From an uncultured Clostridia bacterium (GTDB lineage: Bacteria; Bacillota; Clostridia; Christensenellales; Borkfalkiaceae), in NCBI GenBank assembly GCA_947629225.1, contig CANRCY010000006.1, positions 1 to 23,391 on the forward strand: DNA of 23,391 nt. The letters run 5' to 3'. The translations under genes were made by a program, and so were the position numbers. Positions 6,132-13,842 of this stretch are shown here, piece after piece. The notes beneath the pieces were generated by a model. It was not told where the DNA came from and did not search any database. It was given only the letters and a program-made list of their open reading frames with translations. Numbering within the stretch: the first letter of the stretch is position 1; every line of letters begins with the position of its first letter.

Positions 6132-7175
6132 TTACCGTGTCTGCAATGCCGTAATGGCGACCGCGCAGACGATGTCGTCCGCCTTGCACCCGCGCGAAAG
6201 GTCGTTGAGGGGCTTTGCAAAGCCCTGGCAGATGGGACCGATCGCCTGGAATCCGCCGAGGCGCTCTGCGATCTTGTAGCCGATGTTGCCCGCTTGCAGA
6301 TCGGGGAAGATGAACACGTTCGCATGCCCCGCGACTTCGTCCCCGGGCGCTTTGAGCGCCGCAACTTCGGGCACGATCGCCGCGTCGAATTGGAGCTCTC
6401 CCGAAATTTTGAGGTCGGGAGCCTTCTCTTTTGCGATACGGGTCGCCTCCTGCACGAGGTTGACAAGGTCGTGTTTTGCGCTTCCCATCGTCGAGAAGGA
6501 GAGCATGGCGACCTTGGGGTCGAGCCCCGCGATCTCGGACGCGCTCTTTGCGGTCGCGATGGCGCAGTCGGCAAGCCCTTCCGCCGTATAGGTGGGGTTG
6601 AGCCCGCAGTCCGCGAACACGAGTTTGCCGTCGGGCACATATTTGTTCCCGCCCGCGGGAGCGACCATGAGGTTAAAGCTCGAAACGGCGGAGACCCCCG
6701 GCGCAGTCTTGATGATCTGGAGCCCGGGGCGCAGGGTATTTGCGGTGGAATGGCATGCGCCCGAGACGAGCCCGTCCACATCGCCCGCTTTGAGCATGAG
6801 CGCGCCGTAGAAGGTGGAGTCCTTTGCCTGCTCTTTCGCCTGTTCTTCGGTCATGCCCTTTGCCTTTCTCAGTTCATAGAGCAGATTTGCATATTCGTCG
6901 AGGCGGTTGGAGGTAGCGGGGTCGATGATGTCGATATAGCTCAGATCGACGTTGGGATTGTTTGCCTTGATCTCCTCTTCTTTGCCGAGCAGAACGATGC
7001 GCGCGATCTTTTCCCGCGTGCAGATGGCGGCGGCTTCGACGACTCTTCTGTCTTCCCCCTCGCAAAGGACGATCTTCTTATAGATCCCCTTTGCCTTGTT
7101 CTTGATCTCCTCTACGATCGTGCCGCTTTCGTTGATCTTTCTGCCGAGATCTTTCAGCTTGTCCATAAATGCCAT
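6132..7175 (-). CDS. pta: Phosphate acetyltransferase
   Basis: Transfers the acetyl group of acetyl-CoA to phosphate, giving acetyl phosphate for AckA. It has 347 residues, the length of the short single-domain Pta. Family stretches visible include KKIVLCEGEDRRVVEAA, VDGLVSGACHSTANTLRP and LQFDAAIVPEVAALKAPG, plus the C-terminal ANVFIFPDLQAGNIGYKI. GGAGA lies 6 nt before the ATG. The gene has a good promoter (TTTACA-17-TATAAT) in the 121-bp gap shared with tmcAL. Downstream lies the repeat island, then ackA. The N-terminal roughly 25 residues (MAFMDKLKDLGRKI...) form a short amphipathic extension often seen in clostridial Pta. Confidence 0.97.
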   Translation of the reverse strand: MAFMDKLKDLGRKINESGTIVEEIKNKAKGIYKKIVLCEGEDRRVVEAAAICTREKIARIVLLGKEEEIKANNPNVDLSYIDIIDPATSNRLDEYANLLYELRKAKGMTEEQAKEQAKDSTFYGALMLKAGDVDGLVSGACHSTANTLRPGLQIIKTAPGVSAVSSFNLMVAPAGGNKYVPDGKLVFADCGLNPTYTAEGLADCAIATAKSASEIAGLDPKVAMLSFSTMGSAKHDLVNLVQEATRIAKEKAPDLKISGELQFDAAIVPEVAALKAPGDEVAGHANVFIFPDLQAGNIGYKIAERLGGFQAIGPICQGFAKPLNDLSRGCKADDIVCAVAITALQTR

Positions 7176-7196
7176 AATAATTCTCCGTTGAATTGC

Positions 7197-7225
7197 TTTA
7201 TTTTTCCGTCCGCATTGTGTATAAT
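7197..7225 (+). promoter_or_regulatory. Possible tmcAL promoter
   Basis: A perfect TATAAT at 7220-7225 with a weak TTTATT at -35 (7197-7202, 17-bp spacer). The sequence ATTGTGTATAAT (7214-7225) is an 11-of-12 inverted match to the pta -10 region (7250-7261). The -35 is poor, so confidence is limited. Confidence 0.45.
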
Positions 7226-7249
7226 AGCGTTGGGAAATTTTACCCGTCC

Positions 7250-7278
7250 ATTATACACCATTCACGGGAAATTGTAAA
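7250..7278 (-). promoter_or_regulatory. pta promoter
   Basis: On the minus strand TTTACA (7278-7273), a 17-bp spacer and TATAAT (7255-7250). Start expected near 7243, giving a leader of about 68 nt. It faces and overlaps the presumed tmcAL promoter. Confidence 0.75.
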
Positions 7279-7296
7279 GGACAAGACGGAAAAAAG

Positions 7297-8481
7297 ATGA
7301 AATTTTGTGCAGTCATTTGCGAGTATAACCCCTTTCACAACGGGCACAAGTACCAATTCGAGCAAATCCGCAAGCTGAGCGGCTGCGAAAAGCTCCTCTG
7401 CCTTATGAGCGGCAACTTCACCCAGCGGGGGGACGTCGCCGTTCTGCCCAAGACGGTGCGGGCGCGGGAAGCGGTGGAATGCGGCGCGGACGTCGTTCTG
7501 GAATTGCCCGCGGCGTTTGCCGTCTCCCCCGCGGAGCTCTTCGCGGGCGGCGCGGTGCATATCCTCTCCTCTCTGCCCGACGTAAAGGCGCTCGCCTTCG
7601 GGTGCGAGAGCGGGGAAAAGGAAGATTTTCTGCGGGCGGCGCGGGCGACCCTCTCCGAGGACAAGCTCTTTAAGGCTTCGCTCAAAGAGAACATGAAGGA
7701 CGGCACTTCCTACGTCAAGGCGCGCACCAAGACCGTGCTCGCCCTCAACGACGACGTGGACGAAGCGCTCCTCACTTCTCCCAACAACATTTTGGGAGTG
7801 GAATACTGCCGCGCCCTGCTCGCCGCGGGGGCGAAGATCGAGCCCATTCCCATTCCGCGGGTGGGCGGCGGATATGCGGACGTCGCCCTCTTCAAGAATT
7901 TTTCCTCGGCAACGGCGCTCCGCGCCGCCCTCAAAGACGGGAGCAAGAAAACGGCAAAGCTCTTAAAGGGCAATCTGCCCGCGACCGTGCTCCGCGACCT
8001 TAAAAACTACCGCGAACCGCCCTACAAAGAGGCGGCGATGTGCGCGCTTTTGCGGGCGGAGCCCGAGCAGGTGATGAAGTGCCCCGACTGTTCCGAGGGG
8101 CTCGAAAACCGCCTGCGCGCCATGGCGAAGAGCAACCCGAGCTACGACGCGGCGCTCGGGAAAGTCGTCTCGAAACGGTACACCCTCTCGCGGCTCAAAC
8201 GCATTTTGCTCCAAAACTTTCTCGGCGTGGGGCGGAAGGAGACGAAAAGCTGGCTCGAATCTCCCCTCTATTGCAAGGTACTCGCGATCGCCCGCAAGGA
8301 CATGCCCGAGATGCTCGCTTCCCTCAACCGCGGGAAGTACCCCGTGATCATGCGCAAGAGCGACGCGGGGGCTTTGAAAAAGGAAGCCCTCTCCTGCTTC
8401 GAAACGGACGTGCGCGCGGGCGAGCTCTACGGCGTTCTGACGGGCGAACACATCAACGAATACGAGAGCGCGATCGTGTGA
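7297..8481 (+). CDS. tmcAL: tRNA(Met) cytidine acetate ligase, TmcAL (YlbM)
   Basis: Uses ATP and free acetate to form N4-acetylcytidine at the wobble position C34 of elongator tRNA-Met. The 394 residues are close to the Bacillus enzyme. It starts with the nucleotidyltransferase opening CEYNPFHNGHKYQ with the HxGH motif (His14-His17), then CLMSGNFTQRGDVAVLPK and LTSPNNILGVEYCRAL, all characteristic. The C-terminal half is Lys/Arg-rich, as expected for tRNA binding. Only a weak GGA precedes the ATG. It is divergent from pta, the gene that starts acetate production, and it follows the common Bacillota grouping of ylbM with yceD-rpmF. A perfect bidirectional terminator follows. Confidence 0.95.
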   Translation: MKFCAVICEYNPFHNGHKYQFEQIRKLSGCEKLLCLMSGNFTQRGDVAVLPKTVRAREAVECGADVVLELPAAFAVSPAELFAGGAVHILSSLPDVKALAFGCESGEKEDFLRAARATLSEDKLFKASLKENMKDGTSYVKARTKTVLALNDDVDEALLTSPNNILGVEYCRALLAAGAKIEPIPIPRVGGGYADVALFKNFSSATALRAALKDGSKKTAKLLKGNLPATVLRDLKNYREPPYKEAAMCALLRAEPEQVMKCPDCSEGLENRLRAMAKSNPSYDAALGKVVSKRYTLSRLKRILLQNFLGVGRKETKSWLESPLYCKVLAIARKDMPEMLASLNRGKYPVIMRKSDAGALKKEALSCFETDVRAGELYGVLTGEHINEYESAIV

Positions 8482-8491
8482 CCGCGCACGC

Positions 8492-8529
8492 AAAATCGGG
8501 CGGCTTCCCGCGGGAAGCCGCCCGATTTT
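8492..8529. terminator. Bidirectional terminator between tmcAL and the GH43 gene
   Basis: A 38-bp perfect palindrome with 19-bp arms (AAAATCGGGCGGCTTCCCG and its complement), flanked by A on the left and T on the right. It ends the plus-strand tmcAL and the converging minus-strand lipoprotein gene. Confidence 0.93.
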
Positions 8530-8539
8530 TATCTTTTAA

Positions 8540-10519
8540 TTATTCCTCTTCTCCGCCGAAATCGAGCGTGGAGTAGTTGTTCATGAACAGTGCGAGACTC
8601 CTCATCTCGTCGCCGTGGCTGAGGCAGGTGACGGTAAAGCCCGATTTGTTCTGATCGTTGAGCCATGCGGGACGGACTACACCGTAGTAGGTCGCTTGCA
8701 GTCCCGTTGCGACGGTCGGGATCGCGTTCAGATTGATGAAACTGAGTTTGATGTACCCTCTGCCGTACATGAGCCATGTGCCGATCTGCTTGCCCTGATA
8801 GCTGATCTTGCCGTCCTCGGAGAGGACAACGTCCACGGAGACGGAAGCGGTCGCCGAGGCGTGCGTGCCGTTTTCGAGGGCGATCATCTGGAACCTGCCG
8901 CCGTCCGTATATTTGAGGAGTTCCTCTTTCGTGACGGCGCGGTCGATCTCCTTGCCGTAACGGTTGGGGTTGATGCAGATGTCGCCGAAGCTGTTGAGAT
9001 AATATTGATGGATTTGGGTCATGTAGGTGAGCCCGTCATCGGTATAGCTCGGCGTTCTCGTGATATATGCCGCGATATTCATCCCCTTGCTCGTGGTGAA
9101 CAGGTCGTTGTGCCCGGGGAGAACGATGTCGGGTTCGAACACGCCGGGAGCCTTATACGACCATGTGAACGAGCCCATATACTTGTTGCCGCTGTTGGTC
9201 TTCGCGCCCGGACGGTCGTTGTAAATGCCCGTGCCGCCCGTCGAGGTATATCTTCCCATGGGATTTTCGCTTCTGCCGCCCCACATCTGATAGGCGACTT
9301 CGAGCCCGTTATAGGAGTGCATGGAATAGTAAAAGGTCTTGCCTTCTTCGAGAACGGCGCCCGTTTCATCGGAGACGGTGACGTTATCGTGGCGGGCGAT
9401 GACGGGAGCTTCCATCGCGCCCTGCGAGATCATCGTGCCGTAGAATTCGTGCGTGACTTCCTCGCCGTCCGAATATTGGGTGTAAATGCCGCTCGCTTCC
9501 AGACTGTACGTTCTGATCTGTTGCCAATCGAGGAAGACGCCGTCCTGATAGACCCCGTCCTTTCTCAGCCCCGTTTCGGGATCGAGTTCGAGCATCCAGT
9601 TGCCCGTGCCGAAGGAGCCGTACGCCATATACATCCTTCCGTCGGGAGAATAGATGATCTGCGGGTCGATGGAGTTCACGTCGATGTCGCCGTTCTTTGT
9701 CGGGATATACGACTGCATGAGCACGCCCTGATAGCGGAAGGAGCCCGCCTCCAAGGAATTCGATTTGAAGAGCACGATGCAAGCGGGGTTGTAACCTACG
9801 CTGTTATCGGGATTGGGTGCGGGGAACGCGGCGTCGAGCGTACAGCAGGTATAGAGCCAATAGCCGCCGTTCGCCGCGGGCACGATGTCGGGCGCCCACC
9901 AGGAAATCCCCCCTCTCGAATTGGGTTGGGAAATCCAGGTGTCGATGGCGTTCATCGCGGTATCGCTCCTCGTCGCCTTGCCGACATATTCCCAATGGAT
10001 GAGGTCGGTGGAGCGGTGGATGTCGTTGCCCGTTCTCCAACCCGTGGAGAAGATGTAGTACGCGGGCATGCCGTTTTCGACCACTTCGATGAGGGAAGGA
10101 TCGTGCGTGCCGCCGAGCGTCTTGCTGCCGTTCAGATCGACTTCCAGCTTGTTCCCCGTCAGTTGGTTGCCGGGGTCGGTCGTGTATGCGGGAACGACTT
10201 CGACACTGAACGTCGACCCGTTCTTCATCGAAAAGACCGCAGTTCCCGCGCTCTTGGCGGTAACGACGCCCTTTTCATACGAAACGACCGTACCTTCGGC
10301 GACTTCGTTCCCGTCGATCCCGTACTCGGTGCGGGACGTTGCGCCTTTCAGCGCACAGGTGGTATCTTCCTCGGCGATCGCAATGCCGTCGTCGGGAAGG
10401 TTATCGTAGCAGATGCGGGCTCCCGTGCGTCCGTCGCCTTTCCCGCCGCAACCGGAAAGGAGCGGAAGGACCATTGCAAAGCCGAGCGAAACCGCCAGAA
10501 TGCCCTGTAACTTCTTCAT
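8540..10519 (-). CDS. GH43-family lipoprotein, probable arabinanase
   Basis: Secreted, lipid-anchored glycoside hydrolase of 659 residues. The signal peptide ends in the lipobox LLSGC (Cys24). A bacterial Ig-like (Big_2-type) segment spans about residues 35-110 (YEKGVVTAKSAGTAVFSMKNG). The five-bladed propeller follows, with the expected catalytic set: Asp140 in THDPS, Asp285 in NSIDPQ and Glu370 in AMEAPV, plus WWAPD at 207-211. This pattern fits arabinan-degrading GH43 enzymes; exact substrate is inferred. The C-terminal domain (about 570-659, GKQIGTWLMYGRGYIKLSF) resembles the beta-barrel appended to endo-arabinanases. The ATG at 10519 has AGGGGGAAAG upstream; a longer TTG start at 10579 falls in the -35 box. 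No transporter or other sugar gene is nearby. Confidence 0.9.
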   Translation of the reverse strand: MKKLQGILAVSLGFAMVLPLLSGCGGKGDGRTGARICYDNLPDDGIAIAEEDTTCALKGATSRTEYGIDGNEVAEGTVVSYEKGVVTAKSAGTAVFSMKNGSTFSVEVVPAYTTDPGNQLTGNKLEVDLNGSKTLGGTHDPSLIEVVENGMPAYYIFSTGWRTGNDIHRSTDLIHWEYVGKATRSDTAMNAIDTWISQPNSRGGISWWAPDIVPAANGGYWLYTCCTLDAAFPAPNPDNSVGYNPACIVLFKSNSLEAGSFRYQGVLMQSYIPTKNGDIDVNSIDPQIIYSPDGRMYMAYGSFGTGNWMLELDPETGLRKDGVYQDGVFLDWQQIRTYSLEASGIYTQYSDGEEVTHEFYGTMISQGAMEAPVIARHDNVTVSDETGAVLEEGKTFYYSMHSYNGLEVAYQMWGGRSENPMGRYTSTGGTGIYNDRPGAKTNSGNKYMGSFTWSYKAPGVFEPDIVLPGHNDLFTTSKGMNIAAYITRTPSYTDDGLTYMTQIHQYYLNSFGDICINPNRYGKEIDRAVTKEELLKYTDGGRFQMIALENGTHASATASVSVDVVLSEDGKISYQGKQIGTWLMYGRGYIKLSFINLNAIPTVATGLQATYYGVVRPAWLNDQNKSGFTVTCLSHGDEMRSLALFMNNYSTLDFGGEEE

Positions 10520-10550
10520 TATTTCTTTCCCCCTAAATAAAGTTTCCTTT

Positions 10551-10579
10551 ATTTTACCATATTTTCCCCGCCATTGCAA
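10551..10579 (-). promoter_or_regulatory. Promoter of the GH43 lipoprotein gene
   Basis: On the minus strand TTGCAA (10579-10574), a 17-bp spacer and TAAAAT (10556-10551), about 32 bp before the ATG. A perfect palindrome CGGAGAA-A-TTCTCCG (10615-10629) lies 36 bp upstream of the -35 and could bind a regulator. Confidence 0.65.
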
Positions 10580-10727
10580 GGGTTGACCCGAAATTCTTTG
10601 GATTTTTTCTTTTTCGGAGAAATTCTCCGTCTTTTAATCGGCTTTTCACGAAACGGACATAATCGGGTGGTACAGTAAAGGCACGAAAACAGCTTGCACG
10701 CACTCCACAATTTTTTCATATTCTCTC

Positions 10728-10763
10728 AGAAAAGCGCCGCCCGTTACCGAGCGGCGCTTTTCT
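10728..10763. terminator. Strong hairpin terminator
   Basis: AGAAAAGCGCCGC pairs perfectly (13 bp) with GCGGCGCTTTTCT around a 10-nt loop. It can work in both directions. On the minus strand it lies 104 bp after the collagen-like/BspA gene and separates that gene from the GH43 promoter. Confidence 0.8.
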
Positions 10764-10866
10764 GTCTCTTGGCTGCCCCTTGAGGGGGAGCTGTCACGCG
10801 TTCTTGCGTGACTGAGGGGGTGTCACGCGGCGGTGGGGGGTGATATGAGAATTGCCCCCACCGTCC
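10764..10866. repeat. Dispersed intergenic repeat plus hairpin after the BspA-like gene
   Basis: CCCCTTGAGGGGGAGCTGTC...GCGTGACTGAGGGGGTGTCAC belongs to the same family as the piece at 5754-5798. GGTGGGGG (10832-10839) and CCCCCACC (10855-10862) form a further stem right after the TAA stop at 10867. The remaining non-coding DNA at 10630-10727 shows nothing I can identify. Confidence 0.6.
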
Positions 10867-13272
10867 TTAACTTTCTTTTTTCCAGACGACGGGCGTTTTG
10901 CCGTCCTTTTCGTCGTAGTGCCAATAATCGCCCTCGTTCTCTTCGGGCATGCGGTCGGCATAGTAGTAGACCTTTGCGTCGTTGAACACTTCGCCCGCGT
11001 TGCTCTTATCCAACGCCGCCCATTGCTCTGCATTGCCTTTGAAGTAGATCGAATCGAAGACGGTGCAACCGCTGAAAACATTACTTCCGATAGATGTGAT
11101 CCCGCTCGGGAGAACAATGTACTTTAAGGAAGTACAATCGTTAAATATTCCTATGCCCATAGCCGTCACTCCGCTCGGAATTTCGATATACTCCAAAGCT
11201 TGGCACTTCCAAAATGCGGAATCTCCAATGCTTGTTACATTTGGCATTTCCACGCTTTGCAACGAAGTGCAACCACTGAAAGTATAGTTGCCGATCGTCT
11301 GAACTTGCGGCATTTCAACATGTTGTAATCTTGTGCAGTTTTCAAATACACTCCCCATTATGATCAGCTTATCTCCGTGCCAGGAAGATTCTCCAATCAA
11401 AGTTACCTGCGGCATTGTAACCGTCAATAGATTTGAACAGTCGGAAAAAGCAGCGTATCCAATAGACGTCACTTGCGGCATTTCCACATTCGTCAAAGAG
11501 GTACAAGCATGAAAAACATTGGCTCCAATCGAAGTGACTTGTGGCATATTGATCTTAGATAAATTTGTACAACCTAAAAATATAAAGTAGTTATCAAGGC
11601 TGCTTACTCGCGGGATTTCTACAGTTCTCAACGCAGTGCAACCTGCGAAAGCATTTTTCCCAAGCGTCGTTACCTGCGGCAGTTCCGCAACCATTAAAGA
11701 ACGACAACCGTAAAACGCTTCCTCGCCGATTTCCGTTACATTCGACATTTCTACACTTGTCAAAGCGATACAACATGCTTCGCTGTGCTCGCTATAATTC
11801 CCACTACTGCCAAATGCTTTTGCTCCAACGGTTTTCACTTGCGGCATTGTTACGGTTTCCAAAGATGTACAGCCCAAAAATGCGGAGTTGCCAAGCGTCG
11901 TTACTTGCGGCATTTCAACGGCTTCCAAAGACGTACACCAGGAAAACGCGGAGTCGCCGATCGTGGTTACTTGCGGCATTGCTACATTTCTCAATGCAGT
12001 ACAACCGCTGAAAGCGGAATTTCCGACCGAGCGCGCGTTCACTGCCTCTACAGCAGTCAAATTTTGGCATCTATCAAAGGCAGAAGCACGGATCTCCGTT
12101 ATGCCGTCGGGAAGATGTACCTGTTTGAATTGATAAAAATCGCTATAGCTATCCTTCTCGAAAGCATTTTCCGATATGATCGTTACGGGCTTATTATCAT
12201 GCACGGCAGGAATGAACAGTTCCTCGGTCTCCGAATCCATCGTGCCCGCGGACACGCGGTACGATGTTCCCTGCACGAGCGAATATTCCAGCCCTTCCGT
12301 TTCATAGACCGCATGGACTTCCATGTCCCGCGTAATATTTGTAAAATCGGTCACGTCCCAAGTTCCGATATTTCCTATCTTTTCGGGAACAGCGGGAATG
12401 TCGGTGAGCGTTTTCCCTTTGAATACGCGGCGCACGATGTCCTCCGCTCCGTCCGCCTTAAAGGTAACGGTATAGACCGTGAGATTGCCGTTTACGAGGT
12501 CTGCGATCCACTCTTCCTCGCTTCCCTCATAGAAAGGATAATATTTTTTGAACAGTTCATACGCGGAAAGCCCGTCTTTGCCGTCCTGTCCGTCCTGTCC
12601 GTCTTGTCCGTCCTTGCCGTTTTTTCCGTCAACGCCGTCCCTGCCGTTCTTTCCGTCTGCGCCGTCTTCCCCTTTCGGACCCTGCGCGCCCTGTGCGCCC
12701 GTTTCGCCTTTTTCTCCTTTCAGCCATTCGAGAAAGTCGGCTTCCGTGCCGCTGTGCCCGTTTTCCTTCCAAATGTCATACGCGCTCTTGCCGTCTTGAC
12801 CGTCCTGTCCGTCTTGACCGTCTTGCCCGTCCTGTCCGTCTTTGCCGTCGACGCCGTCTTGACCGTCCTGACCGTCTTGACCGTCTTTTCCGTCAACACC
12901 GTCCCGACCGTCTTCGCCCTTCTCGCCCTTTTCTCCTTTCAGCCATTCGAGAAAGTCGCTCTCCGAGCCGCTGTGCCCGTTTTCCTTCCAAATGTCATGG
13001 GCGCTCTTGCCGTCTTCGCCGTCCTGTCCGTCCTTTCCGTCTTGTCCGTCAACGCCGTCCTTCCCCCGAATGCTTTTGAGCCATTCTTCATAGGAGAGCA
13101 CGTCGTCCCCCGCGGCGGTCGCATAGGCAACGTATGCGTTGTAAACTTCCCGTTGCGACGAAGTTTCGCCGCCCGTCGTATCGGGCGTCTTTCCGCAAGC
13201 GCAGAGCAGTGCAAGGCAGAGGCACACCGCCAGCGAAAGGACCATGCCGATCAAAAACCCTCTCTTTCTCAT
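10867..13272 (-). CDS. Lipoprotein with collagen-like triplets, EWL modules and BspA-type leucine-rich repeats
   Basis: Predicted surface lipoprotein of 801 residues; precise role unknown, adhesion or surface display is inferred. The signal peptide ends at Cys26 (LCAC). Three Gly-x-y collagen-like blocks (about residues 70-88, 113-162, 186-234; mostly GQD, GKD, GVD and a single Pro) alternate with a short helical module of about 25 residues ending EWLK-x-x-x-G (about 43-70, 89-112, 163-185, 235-262). An InlB-type beta repeat follows (about 265-325), then about 15 leucine-rich repeats of the LRR_5/BspA type (about 362-757) with the recurrent core VEMPQVTSIGxxAFxxCTSL. A repeat-free tail closes it. 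AAGGAG precedes the ATG at 13272. The LRR half is visibly richer in A/T than the collagen half and neighbouring genes. Confidence 0.9.
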   Translation of the reverse strand: MRKRGFLIGMVLSLAVCLCLALLCACGKTPDTTGGETSSQREVYNAYVAYATAAGDDVLSYEEWLKSIRGKDGVDGQDGKDGQDGEDGKSAHDIWKENGHSGSESDFLEWLKGEKGEKGEDGRDGVDGKDGQDGQDGQDGVDGKDGQDGQDGQDGQDGQDGKSAYDIWKENGHSGTEADFLEWLKGEKGETGAQGAQGPKGEDGADGKNGRDGVDGKNGKDGQDGQDGQDGKDGLSAYELFKKYYPFYEGSEEEWIADLVNGNLTVYTVTFKADGAEDIVRRVFKGKTLTDIPAVPEKIGNIGTWDVTDFTNITRDMEVHAVYETEGLEYSLVQGTSYRVSAGTMDSETEELFIPAVHDNKPVTIISENAFEKDSYSDFYQFKQVHLPDGITEIRASAFDRCQNLTAVEAVNARSVGNSAFSGCTALRNVAMPQVTTIGDSAFSWCTSLEAVEMPQVTTLGNSAFLGCTSLETVTMPQVKTVGAKAFGSSGNYSEHSEACCIALTSVEMSNVTEIGEEAFYGCRSLMVAELPQVTTLGKNAFAGCTALRTVEIPRVSSLDNYFIFLGCTNLSKINMPQVTSIGANVFHACTSLTNVEMPQVTSIGYAAFSDCSNLLTVTMPQVTLIGESSWHGDKLIIMGSVFENCTRLQHVEMPQVQTIGNYTFSGCTSLQSVEMPNVTSIGDSAFWKCQALEYIEIPSGVTAMGIGIFNDCTSLKYIVLPSGITSIGSNVFSGCTVFDSIYFKGNAEQWAALDKSNAGEVFNDAKVYYYADRMPEENEGDYWHYDEKDGKTPVVWKKES
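12571..13065 (-). repeat. Collagen-like triplet-coding tandem repeats
   Basis: Three tracts of 9-bp-period sequence (13065-13009, 12936-12787, 12717-12571; plus-strand units like CCGTCTTGACCGTCCTGT) code for about 6, 16 and 16 Gly-x-y triplets. Such tracts change length easily by slippage. They are not CRISPR repeats, because units are contiguous and in frame. Confidence 0.85.
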
Positions 13273-13307
13273 TTTTATTTCTCCTTTTAGGGTGATATAC
13301 ATGGTAC

Positions 13308-13336
13308 ATTATACACATGACACGGAGAAATGTCAA
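13308..13336 (-). promoter_or_regulatory. Consensus promoter of the collagen/BspA lipoprotein gene
   Basis: On the minus strand TTGACA (13336-13331), 17-bp spacer, TATAAT (13313-13308): a perfect sigma-A promoter, about 35 bp before the ATG. This suggests strong expression unless repressed. Confidence 0.88.
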
Positions 13337-13479
13337 TATTTTACCAAGAAATATGTTTATTAAATTGTAAAAAATGGACATACTACACGATGTTGCCAAG
13401 TGCAGTCACCCCATGCCCTTGCGCCGAATATTTTATAATATTTTTAGAATTGGGTAGCCAATGGCAAGGAGGGTTTTTT

Positions 13480-13839
13480 ATGGAGAAAGCGGACGTCATC
13501 GCAAGGATCGGCTATATTCGGGTGCGGGCGAAGCTCACCCAAAAGGCGCTCTCCTATGCGATCGGCATGAATCCGAACTACATCAACCGTTTGGAGAGCA
13601 AAAAAGATTTTTTGCCGAGCCTCGAAGTGCTCCTCAAAATCATCGAGGCGTGCCACAGCACCCCCGAGGAGTTCTTCTATCATGACGTCACGCAGTACGA
13701 AAAGGACCGAGAACTTGCCGAAAAGATCGGAAATCTCCCCGCCCATGTAAAAGAGTTCGTTTTGAGTTACGACCCCGAGCTCATGGACATGTTCACCCGC
13801 CTCAACGAGAAATTTTTGCGTCTGAAAAAAGATCACTGA
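13480..13839 (+). CDS. XRE-family transcriptional regulator
   Basis: Cytoplasmic DNA-binding protein of 119 residues. An N-terminal Cro/C1-type helix-turn-helix occupies about residues 7-65 (RVRAKLTQKALSYAIGMNPN with recognition helix YINRLESKK, then LPSLEVLLKIIEAC). A C-terminal helical part of about 50 residues may dimerise. AAGGAGG lies 7 nt before the ATG at 13480; the longer upstream reading has no such site. It is divergent from the collagen/BspA lipoprotein gene, 207 bp away, so it may control that gene, its own gene, or both; this is inference. A TATAAT (13434-13439) overlaps the palindrome AATATT-TTAT-AATATT (13427-13442), but no good -35 is visible. Confidence 0.88.
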   Translation: MEKADVIARIGYIRVRAKLTQKALSYAIGMNPNYINRLESKKDFLPSLEVLLKIIEACHSTPEEFFYHDVTQYEKDRELAEKIGNLPAHVKEFVLSYDPELMDMFTRLNEKFLRLKKDH

Positions 13840-13842
13840 AAC

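Noticed and set aside
5464..6190. Reading frames within the pta-ackA repeat island
   Set aside because: They follow the repeats, lack ribosome binding sites, and differ in frame between the two copies.
8615..10510. Long plus-strand reading frame of 631 codons opposite the GH43 gene
   Set aside because: Its product is Arg/Asp/Val-rich without any domain, it is the complement of a well-supported enzyme, and it has no ribosome binding site. It is a shadow caused by the high GC.
10630..10727. Possible small RNA gene before the hairpin at 10728
   Set aside because: A CATAAT-like -10 exists (10658) but there is no -35 and no recognisable fold; too weak to call.
12565..13070. Possible CRISPR or satellite array
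   Set aside because: Units are contiguous 9-mers in frame with Gly-x-y codons; there are no spacers.
11785..13290. Plus-strand frame of 501 codons opposite the collagen/BspA gene, with VLSVLSVL repeats
   Set aside because: The repeats are only the mirror of the Gly-x-y coding units, and the minus strand has lipobox, promoter and known domains.
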